Below are positions 1-7,812 of a stretch of DNA of 64,000 nt, one piece after another. This DNA comes from Nitzschia sp. DOCU1 (taxonomy: Eukaryota > Bacillariophyta > Bacillariophyceae > Bacillariales > Bacillariaceae): assembly GCA_951394045.1 (NCBI GenBank), contig OX595986.1, positions 3,439,534 to 3,503,533 on the forward strand. The letters are read 5' to 3'. The notes below the pieces were generated by a model. The model was not told where the DNA came from. It made no database searches and saw only the letters and a program-made list of their open reading frames with translations. The position numbers were made by a program, and so were the translations under genes. The stretch's first letter is position 1. Every line of letters starts with the position of its first letter.

Positions 1-79
1 CGGCAAAAGCGTCCGGATCAGGTTCGACATCAGCATGGCGCTTCTTGGCGATGACTTCAGTTTCTTCTACAGGCGGCAT
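1..79 (-). CDS. 5' end of an unrecognised gene leaving the window
   Basis: A minus-strand reading frame starts with ATG at 79 and stays open to the window edge (26 codons). It begins MPPVEETEVIAKKR and is rich in Glu, Asp and Lys, so it looks like the polar N-terminus of a cytosolic or nuclear protein. No domain can be recognised in so few residues. Support is only the ATG, the open frame and its head-to-head position with the heat-shock-factor gene. It could also be chance. Confidence 0.4.
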   Translation of the reverse strand, partial: MPPVEETEVIAKKRHADVEPDPDAFA

Positions 80-881
80 GGTGCTGAGATGGATTCGAAA
101 GGCAAGAAATTTACTAGCTTGCTGCTTTGTGGTGTAGCTCAGTGATTCTTGGAGGGTTCCTGCTTTTATCAGTGAACTGTCGTCGATAGTAGTGAAGCTG
201 TCGCAAAAGTGGAAACAAGGATCGTCGTCGTCGTTGTCGTCGTCGCACTTCAACGAGAAAAAGTGAAAAGGCATCGTTCGAATTCTGATGGAACGCTGCG
301 ATCGGATCTTGCTGGCGTGTGCGTCTGTTGGTTTTCATGGTTTACATATACCCTGGTATCGTACATACCAATCTTACTGTTTTCACGAGTCACGGGTACG
401 AGTATTCAGTGTGTGTCTGTCTGCGCACCCCCCACGAATAAGAACTTCGACTTCTACATACCAGGTATTGGTCATGACCAGATCACTACGAACGAACAGT
501 TTACAAAGAGAGAACAACCCCCGGCGAATCCCTATTTAAAGGATGCGAAATGTCGTTATGACTAAAAACTCTCATGAGAAGCCCCTCGAATTCGAACTCT
601 TGTCGCAACTCGCCTTTTACACTTTCGAGGAATAGAAAAAACTCCGGTCAATCAGCTGTCTCCAACAAAGGATGTCGAGATGCTTCGGGACGATGAGAGG
701 TCAGTCTGCACTGGCAAGAGGTCCATTTCTGGTGTTGTCGTCGCTAATCTCTTCGTAACTTTTGCTTTCGAAGTTCTACTTTTGACGACTTTCAGTCTCG
801 ACTCTAATATCCAATCAAGCCATCCATCTACTGAAGCTTTCCTACAATACCGTCCGTAGCATCCTGCACTGATCATCAATC
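80..881. other. Intergenic region upstream of the HSF gene
   Basis: No convincing gene on either strand. Open frames here lack family similarity and proper starts. It holds a CGT-type trinucleotide run at about 221-246 and presumably divergent promoters for the gene at 79 (minus) and the HSF gene at 882 (plus). Confidence 0.5.
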
Positions 882-2659
882 ATGCCTTCCAAGAAGTCCA
901 ATACTGGCTCGAAATCGTTTCCGCACAAGTTGCACTCACTGCTCGAATCCTCCAGTGAGAATGGGTTCGATCACATAATCTCGTGGCAAGTTGGTGGCAA
1001 GTCGTTCCGAGTCCACGATTCAAAGGAAGTTGTAAAGGATATCCTCCCACAGTATTTCAAACAGACGAAATTCAAGAGCTTTCTGAGACAGCGTAAGTGG
1101 ACTACCGTAGAATGGCGGTGACGTGATTGTAACCCTCGAGCGTACCCTCAAATCTCCTTGATGCAGTTAACATATACGGCTTTCAACGTATTCAGCATGG
1201 TCCGAACAAGGGAGGTTATGCGCATCAGATGCTCGTCCAGGGGATGCCGGAACTCTGCAATCAGATAAAGCGTGTCTGTGCACCTGAGATCAAGGCCGCT
1301 GCAGCGATTGCCAATATTCCCGAAAAGCCGGTACTGGTGCGAAAACGGTCCAACAACAGCATCTCAAACATGTCGAAAGTGTCTGGATTGTCCAGTCTGT
1401 TGAAGAATGGAGCCGGTGGGTCCACGGGAAGTCTGTGCAGCCTTGGAAGCCTTGGGATGAACGGGCCCGAGGCAAATTTCCCCTCAAGTGGGGCGCAGAA
1501 TGCCACCTTCAGCACTGACAACCGGCGTGATTCGCTACCTCTCCCTGGAACCACGATTAGCATTGGGGACAATAGCCGAGCGGGGAGCAATCTCACCCTC
1601 TCCGGGCCGAATGAAATGATCAACTTCAGTGCTGACGATTTCTCGGCTTTTGGAAAGCCGTCCGGTCCGTCGAAGCAGCATGGTGACAATATGAGTGTAC
1701 TAAGTGGGTTATCTGGATGTGGCTTCTCTACTACTAGCGCAGGAGGTAGCCTCGGAGGACTTAACATGACAGGCTCGGACCTCAGCTTCATCAGGGATAT
1801 TCTCCAGAAAAAAGGCGATAAACGAGATGCCCATATGCTCCGCCCCGATTCAAAGAAGGAAAGTGACAACCACAGTTTAGCCGGGAACAGTCTCATCCTC
1901 TCCAGGCCGAATGATATCATCAACTTCAGTGCCGATGATTTCTCGGCTTTTGGGAAGACATTCGGTCCTTCCAAGCAGAACGGAGACAACATGAGTGTAC
2001 TAAGTGGGTTATCTGGCTGTGGCTTGTCGACTACGAGCGCAGGAGGTAGCATCGGACTTAACATGAAAGGCTCGGACCTCGACTTTATCAGGGATATGCT
2101 TCAGAAGAAAGGCGATAAACGTGATGTCCCCACGCTCCGCCCTGAAACAAGGAACGAAAGTAACAAGCACGGTACTACTAAAAAACAAGACGCTGAGTAT
2201 GTGGTGTCTAGCAATGGCTTCCCAAAGAAGAAGTCGGAGCCCGGTTCGAATGAACTCTTGGGACGCACCATGCATGTCCCCAAGAACGAAGACTTGAATC
2301 GTTCCGAATTCGTCTTCCCTGCCAAGCTTCATCGCATGCTCCAAGACGCCAAGCGCGAAGGCTTTGAGCACATTGTCTCTTGGATTCACGGAGGAACTGC
2401 ATTCAACGTACATGATGTCGATGCTTTCATGGAAAAGATTATGCCGATTTACTTTGATCAATCCAAGTTTGTCAGCTTCAGACGTCAACTTAATTTGTAC
2501 GGCTTTACTCGCGTGACCCGGGGTCCCAGCCGTGGCATGTACTACCACCAGGACTTTGTTCAAAACGATGTTTCTTTATGCAAGAACATTACGAGACCGA
2601 AGATTGTTCGTAATCGACGAAAAACGACTGAGAAACCAGCCCCTGTCGTTTCAGCCTAG
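882..2659 (+). CDS. Heat-shock-factor protein with two HSF DNA-binding domains
   Basis: Two exons, 882..1092 and 1167..2659, give 567 residues. The intron (1093-1166, GTAAGT...CAG) falls inside the conserved FLRQLN segment, and splicing restores FLRQLNIYGFQRI. HSF domain 1 spans about residues 12-95 (FPHKLHSLLE, W..GGKSFRVHD, then the recognition region). A second complete domain lies at the C-terminus, about residues 452-540 (FPAKLHRMLQ, W.HGGTAFNVHD, FRRQLNLYGF). Between them is a Ser/Gly/Asn-rich linker with a duplicated block of about 85 residues (1588-1846 and 1888-2143). HSF proteins bind nGAAn arrays and form a large transcription-factor family in diatoms (family knowledge). I see no clear heptad-repeat trimerisation region, so DNA binding may rely on the paired domains (inference). 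HSF identity is secure; targets are unknown. Confidence 0.9.
1588..2143 (+). repeat. Internal tandem duplication in the HSF linker
   Basis: Two copies of a unit of about 260 bp with a period near 300 bp lie in frame in the HSF linker. Both encode INFSADDFSAFGK, then GDNMSVLSGLSGCG, TTSAGGS and FIRD.LQKKGDKRD. The copies differ at scattered positions, so the duplication is not very recent. Confidence 0.85.
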
Positions 2660-3065
2660 GCATTTGGCGTTTAACAATGGCACTATGTTTCTCTTTTTAC
2701 TTCTACTGGCGCTTCCTTTATGATTGGTAGTACAATAACTACCTCTAGAGTAGCTTTTCAAGCGCGTATTACTCTCTATCATAGTATCTTCACGACGTGT
2801 ACCATCTTCGTTGACTCCTCTATCCGTACCTCCAAGAGGCTTCTATCGTGGGAGTCGTCTTGCATATCTACTTATAATAGGCGATCATGCTTCTTGCCCA
2901 GGCCGTCGTCCACCGCGACGAGCCAGTCCGGCCTCTTCATCTCCAAGTGCAACTGAAGTATTCTTGGGATGTTTGCCCAAGCAGGGAAACCCATTTCGAC
3001 CATTGGATTGGTCTCACAATTTCCAAATAATTCCAAATCTTACATTTCTGTCAATACCAAACACA
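2660..3065. other. Intergenic region between HSF and the MsrB-like gene
   Basis: Nothing recognisable. An open frame runs through 2811-3065 into the next gene, but it has no family similarity. The downstream start was placed at 3066 because it creates an N-myristoylation motif. Confidence 0.5.
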
Positions 3066-3884
3066 ATGGGATGCGTATCTTCTTCAATAGCTTCAGAAGG
3101 TCCCGCCACAGACATATCCAGCAAGGTCAAGTATCCTGTGCTTGGAAACAAAGAAATTATGAACAAAAAAGCTCATGGAACATCCTCCACGCCTGTCCAG
3201 TCGAACCTTCGATGGCAAGTGAACACCACGAAGGCGGACAAGATATGCAATTTCAATCGCCATTATGCGGAGCCATTTGGTGAGTACTGTTGTTCTGCGA
3301 TTCTGCCCTTATGCCGTCGGGTGGTGTTACAATTCTCTGCCCCAGCAATAGCGAAAAAGTCGACTCACAAGTTTCGCGGACATTGTGTGAACCCCCCCGA
3401 CCCCCCCCCCCCCCCCCCAAAAGGCACTTTCGATCGAGATAAGATGTTTGAACGAGAAATGGCCAAGGCGAAAAAACATGGCGACACCGTCAAATTCTAC
3501 GATAGCAACACAGGGAATTTGCTCTTTCAAGCGCCAGTCGGGCGGTCACACGACGACTTCTGGAAAGAATCACAAGCACATGGGTGGCCAAGTTTTCGTG
3601 ATGAAGAAGTAAACTGGGAATATGTTCGCTGTTTGAGAAACGGGGAGGCCGTCAGCATCCATGGGACGCACTTGGTGCGTGGCAGAGAACTGGGTTTGTT
3701 TGCTGTAAATAGAGTGCTGGATGCGGGTGTCCTGTTTGCTGATCGCTGTAACGCTTACTAACCTCGTTGTTTCGTTTGTATTCACCTCTAGGGCCATAAC
3801 CTACCGGACCGAAAGGGCAACAGATATTGCATCAATCTATGTTGCATCGCAGGCAATCCGGTAGACGATCGGAGGGAACTGTAA
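3066..3884 (+). CDS. MsrB/SelR-fold protein with N-terminal myristoylation motif
   Basis: Proposed exons 3066..3279, 3424..3674 and 3792..3884 give 185 residues. The start MGCVSSS is a typical N-myristoylation plus palmitoylation signal, which suggests membrane anchoring. The body resembles methionine-R-sulfoxide reductase B: FYDSNTG..LF, GWPSF, then THLGHNLPD and GNRYCIN. The presumptive catalytic Cys is C168 in RYCIN, and the exon 2/3 junction joins THL to GHNLPD. The CxxC pairs that bind zinc in most MsrB proteins are not present at the expected places. The first intron (3280-3423, 144 nt) is a multiple of three and its frame is open, so an unspliced or shorter-spliced form is possible (alternative acceptors at 3345 or 3351). 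The polar family name is a homology call by eye; whether it reduces methionine sulfoxide is uncertain. Confidence 0.6.
3401..3418 (+). repeat. Homopolymer of 18 C next to a 3' splice site
   Basis: An uninterrupted C18 run, preceded by C7-GA, lies immediately before the AAAAG acceptor of the first intron of the MsrB-like gene. It would act as an unusual polypyrimidine tract. It is a likely site of length variation or sequencing error. Confidence 0.8.
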
Positions 3885-4048
3885 TATGATCAACGCTCAC
3901 ATGCTAGAACCATTTCCGTATGCGGTACGATCTAGACCCACGGCCAGAACATCGGAGAGGGATGTGTCTCCTTGTCCCGAAGCCATACACGAAGACTAAT
4001 CTATAACTGTAGAACCCCAGAGGTTTTGATTGATAGTTCTTCTACTGA

Positions 4049-4504
4049 TTAGGCGACCATGGTGCTGGCGGTGGCAGATTCATACTTCCAGTTAGCAGGA
4101 AGCTTTCGGGTGGTTCGGTAGTAACGAGCCAATCGGTGGATTCTGGATTCGATCAAAATCAATCGGAACTTGGAGTCCTTATCCTTTCGGTTGCGCTCCA
4201 AGTGCTTGCGGACTTGGACGGCCTTCTTGATGAGCATGTAAAGATCCTCGGGAATTTCCGGAGCAAGTCCGTTGGCCTTGAGGATGCGGACGATCTTCTG
4301 ACCAGTGACGGACCTGACTTGGGCAATACCGTTGGAGTCACGCAAGATAACACCAATTTGAGAGGGAGTCAATCCCTTCTTGGCAAGCTTGCAGACATGG
4401 TCCTCAACGTCAGCGGCGGGAACCTTGTGCCATGAAGGAGGAGTGCGCTTGTAAGGAAGGGCACTCTTGGAGATACCCTTTCCGGGAGCGTGCATACGAC
4501 CCAT
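4049..4504 (-). CDS. RPS13: 40S ribosomal protein S13 (uS15)
   Basis: 151 residues, the usual length for eukaryotic RPS13, beginning [18 protein letters not shown] and ending STMVA. It contains the conserved [45 protein letters not shown] in segments and YYRTTRKLP. It is a component of the small subunit that binds 18S rRNA. The start at 4504 was chosen by family alignment. One base upstream is a good acceptor (polypyrimidine then TTGCAG, ending at 4506), and a GTGAGT donor lies at 4666, so a 161-nt 5'UTR intron is likely. The gene is divergent from RPS4. Confidence 0.96.
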   Translation of the reverse strand: MGRMHAPGKGISKSALPYKRTPPSWHKVPAADVEDHVCKLAKKGLTPSQIGVILRDSNGIAQVRSVTGQKIVRILKANGLAPEIPEDLYMLIKKAVQVRKHLERNRKDKDSKFRLILIESRIHRLARYYRTTRKLPANWKYESATASTMVA

Positions 4505-5070
4505 GCTGCAAGAAAAAGAAGATGATAAAATGGTGAGTACGTTGTTCGCTCGACAAAGCCAATCATCCCGTCCACCAACGGTGGAGGTGACAATGGCCAC
4601 ACATGTGCAGAAGGCAGCAACTTCTCAACCTTGTGGGAAACAAGGGGAAGCACCGACTCGACTCACATTAAAGTATTTGTTGTTGAAGGGAGATGAAAGT
4701 GGCAACAACAGCAGAAGAGAGCAAAGTCTCAATTACAATGGTGTTGTCTTGGTCGATGGAGGTCGTCTCTCGGGTGCTTTGCCGCGGATGCACTCATCTC
4801 GTGGTTTTCTGCGCGTGTTTTGTGCGGCGAGTGGTTGGTGTTACTTTACCGGCGTACTATTTCCGTACGCCGCACAGACAGTACTGGCCTGGTAGGGTTT
4901 TTACGGAGGTCTACGTATACGAACCACCGCCCATTGCGCTTGGCTTTTGCCCCCGCATCATGCACCATCGTTGTTGATGATACCACCAGCGCTACACTCG
5001 TTGTTAGTTCTGTTGCCCCTGGACAAAGGTTGCATTCCTTGATTCGTTTCAGCAACAATAGACAAGCACC
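4505..5070. promoter_or_regulatory. Shared divergent promoter region of RPS13 and RPS4
   Basis: This 566-bp gap separates the starts of two ribosomal protein genes transcribed away from each other. It contains the probable 5'UTR intron of RPS13 (4506-4666) and the RPS4 5'UTR. No other gene is credible. Shared regulation is inferred from the arrangement; I do not recognise a specific motif. Confidence 0.55.
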
Positions 5071-6025
5071 ATGTAAGTTCCTGATCGTCGTTTGGCGTTA
5101 GATGAACCTTTGTAGAGGATGGTGCTTCGTTTCATCGGAATCTTTGGCTTCATCAACGAGCTGAAAGTGGTATATCGGGTGCCGTCTGGCACACCCATGT
5201 AGTGACATATAGAAGTCTAATGTTTCCTTTGTAATTTACAGGGCTCGCGGACCGAAAAAGCACTTGAAGCGCCTCCATGCGCCCCGTCACTGGAACCTCG
5301 GAAAGATGGGCGGAGTTTGGGCCTGCCGTCCTTCGGCTGGTCCCCACAAGCTCCGAGAGTGCTTGCCCGTGACTGTTATCCTTCGGGAACGTCTGAAGTA
5401 CGCCTTGAATGGAAAGGAGTGCCAACAAATCTGCATGGAACGTTGCGTCAAGGTTGATGGAAAGATCCGAACTGACCAAAATTACCCTGCTGGCTTCATG
5501 GATGTTATTGAATTGGAGAAGGCAAACGATCGTTTCCGCCTGATGTACGACACCAAGGGTCGCTACGTTTTGCACCGCATCGATAGAGAAGAGGCCCAGT
5601 TCAAGCTTTGCAGAATTAACAAGGTTTATGTTAGCGCTGGAAAGGTGCCTTGCGCCGTCACCCACGATGGAAGGACTATCCGATTCCCCGACCCCAGTAT
5701 CAAAGTCAACGATACCGTCAAGTTTGAGATTGCCACCGGAAAGGCAACCGACATCCTGAAATTCGACTTGGGTGCCATGGTCATGATCACTAAGGGACAC
5801 AACTGCGGACGAGTGGGTACCCTTATGCACATTGAGAAGCACGAAGGTTCGTTCTCCATCGTCACTGTGAAGGACGCCAAGGGCAACACCTTCGCCACCC
5901 GATTGGGCAACGTCTTCATTATTGGATCCGGATCCAAGCCCCTAGTCAGTCTGCCGAAGGGACGTGGTATCAAGAAGACCATTATTGAAGAGCGCACCGA
6001 GGCCGAGGCTGCTGGACGCCTTTAA
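5071..6025 (+). CDS. RPS4: 40S ribosomal protein S4 (eS4); start codon split by an intron
   Basis: Exons 5071..5072 and 5242..6025 give 261 residues, matching the family length of about 260. Exon 1 contributes only AT of the start codon; the intron (5073-5241, GTAAGT...TTACAG) ends before G-GCT-CGC, restoring [12 protein letters not shown], the canonical S4e N-terminus. The S4 RNA-binding part ([27 protein letters not shown]), the central S4e domain and the C-terminal KOW-like region ([13 protein letters not shown]) are all present. The protein belongs to the small ribosomal subunit. Without splicing, translation would meet ATG-TAA. A tandem duplication follows the gene. Confidence 0.95.
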
Positions 6026-6111
6026 ATAGCGCAAAATATATAAAGAAAGTCTCTCCCATTCCCCTGTTATGTTAAGTGTAGAGTTTGTTTTGAAGCGATA
6101 CTGGTATGGTA

Positions 6112-6406
6112 GGGAATGGCGAGAAGTAGGGCAAAATGAGATAGTTATTTTGTGGTCTATGGGGGTCGACTTGACAAGGCCGCCTCGTTCCAAGATCTTG
6201 CCAGCCTCTAAGCTGTCCCCTCGACAAGTCGAAAGAATTCTACCGCTGAGATGCAGCCCGGGAATGGCGAGAAGTAGGGTAAAATGAGATAGTTATTTTG
6301 TGGTCTATGGGGGTCGACTTGACAAGGCCACCTCGTTCCAAGATCTTGCCAGCCTCTAAGCTGTACCCTCGACAAGTCGAAAGAAGTCTACCGCTGAGAT
6401 GCAGCC
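6112..6406 (+). repeat. 148-bp tandem duplication downstream of RPS4
   Basis: Two head-to-tail copies, 6112-6259 and about 6260-6406, differ at only about four positions (roughly 97% identical). Each copy contains an inverted pair, TCGACTTG and CAAGTCGA, about 55 nt apart, which could form a stem. The stretch 6026-6594 has no supported gene; short frames within the copies are by-products of the repeat. The duplication starts about 90 bp after the RPS4 stop, so it may lie partly in the 3'UTR. Confidence 0.9.
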
Positions 6407-6594
6407 CCCCGTTCGGGGGAGGTTGCTCCCATGGGAAAACAGAGGCTGTCGAATGGCCACTGTGGCTGGTCCAAAGACTGCTCTCGTGGCTACTGCTGTA
6501 GTACTACGACCTAGCTAGGAAAGGTTGAGGGCTCCAGCCACTTTCCCATCATCGCAACCTCGCCCCAACAGCCATGCCGATACCTGATAGGATC

Positions 6595-7305
6595 TCAGAG
6601 CCAGACGCTCACTTCGCGATCTCGTTGCACGGGCATAAGCTGCTCGAGTGGGATTTCGTCGTCTCCGCCAAAGTCCTCCATTTGTGCATCAGGTCCGCTT
6701 ACAATACCTCCACTTAGGCCCACGTAAATGTAGAAAACCAGCGCCAATACAGCCACTACCGCTTGTGCAGCGATGCCTCTTTCGGCTCGGCCAACAAGTT
6801 GGTATTCTCGCTCCATCATCATTTCTCGCGGAGTTCTGCTTTGTCCACCCGCTGACGAGGCCATCGCCCTTTGCCCTTGGAAAAATTCATTCTGACCTGT
6901 AAACTTTTTCTTTGGCAATGGGTTTGCAGCTTCGGTTGGATCGGAATTTTCCCCTCTTGCAGCTGAATTGCTAGCGGAAACCTTTTCAGACCTCGGGCTA
7001 CCAGGCCTGTCTCCGCTGTTTGGAAGTTGAGCCTTTGGCGTTTCGTCTCGCTTTCTCAACTCTTGGTAGAAGTCATTGGCCAGATCTTTGCCTGCATTCT
7101 CACCTCCGAAGGGTTCGACACGGCCAATCTCGTCATTGAAGTCATCCTCGGGTCCAAATAACTTTGATCTGAGTGCAACGTTTCTTTGAATGTTCTGCCG
7201 CTGCTGCCGACAAGTCCTCGGGCTCGTGGAAAATCCCCCCGCCAGATGCGAGCTGACGACGACAAGGAATGCCAGAAAAGGCAGCGATCTCTTCGTTTTG
7301 GTCAT
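6595..7305 (-). CDS. Plastid-targeted single-pass membrane protein, unknown function
   Basis: 236 residues in one exon with an ATG at 7305. The N-terminus is a signal peptide (MTKTKRSLPFLAFLVVVSSH) ending LAGG-FSTSP. Phe at the predicted +1 position and the following Ser/Arg-rich stretch match the bipartite plastid signal of diatoms. The mature part is hydrophilic and probably disordered, with a Lys-rich and Gly/Pro-rich middle. One transmembrane helix lies near residues 180-205 (AAQAVVAVLALVFYIYVGLSGG), followed by an acidic tail. I do not recognise the family. It is divergent from secA, another plastid-targeted gene, with a 507-bp shared upstream region. Plastid or thylakoid membrane location is inferred. 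Confidence 0.75.
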   Translation of the reverse strand: MTKTKRSLPFLAFLVVVSSHLAGGFSTSPRTCRQQRQNIQRNVALRSKLFGPEDDFNDEIGRVEPFGGENAGKDLANDFYQELRKRDETPKAQLPNSGDRPGSPRSEKVSASNSAARGENSDPTEAANPLPKKKFTGQNEFFQGQRAMASSAGGQSRTPREMMMEREYQLVGRAERGIAAQAVVAVLALVFYIYVGLSGGIVSGPDAQMEDFGGDDEIPLEQLMPVQRDREVSVWL

Positions 7306-7812
7306 GGTAAGTACAAAGTATTGCCCTCAGTTTCGATTCGACGCTTTAACTTTGTCCATTCAAGAAACTGCAATCCTTCTTGACCTAAATTCTGATCGCT
7401 TGACTGCTTTCCTTCCGTTCCTTTCTGCTCTGTGTCATCGTCGTCGTCGTCGTCACTCTTGCCTTGGTGGAGGAAAAGCAAGTTTTAAAACGGGGGGACA
7501 GAAAAAAGAAGGGGTGAAGAGAGAGAAGGAGGGGAGCGAAAAAGGCGGGAAATCTATTCATAAATCGGCACTTGTGCTGTCGTACCACGTATGTGCGTGA
7601 CTAGCAGGCGAAGCGTGGATGATGTCATGATGGAGGCAGATGCAAAAAGGGGTTTAGTCGTCAGCGGCATGATTCGATTCATGCATTCTGTTGAGTTGGT
7701 AAAGATTGACAACCAAGGAGGACAGCGCAGATCCGAAACGAAAAAGAGACACAACAACGAAAACGAAGGAAAGCCTGCTAAAGTTGACTTTCTGTAACTG
7801 GCGTTGTTGAAA
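7306..7812. promoter_or_regulatory. Shared upstream region of two divergent plastid-precursor genes
   Basis: It separates the starts at 7305 (minus) and 7813 (plus). It contains a CGT trinucleotide run at about 7437-7454 and a purine-rich stretch of A and G around 7490-7555. No supported gene lies here. Promoter function is inferred from position. Confidence 0.45.

Noticed and set aside
1261..2064. Long minus-strand frame opposite the HSF linker
   Set aside because: It is a reverse-complement shadow of the repeated HSF linker, has no similarity to known proteins and no intron or start support.
3280..3351. Short first intron (66 or 72 nt) in the MsrB-like gene with the poly-C stretch coding for prolines
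   Set aside because: It is possible, but the 144-nt version joins EPFG to TFDRDK, which reads like the family, whereas the alternative adds an odd proline run.
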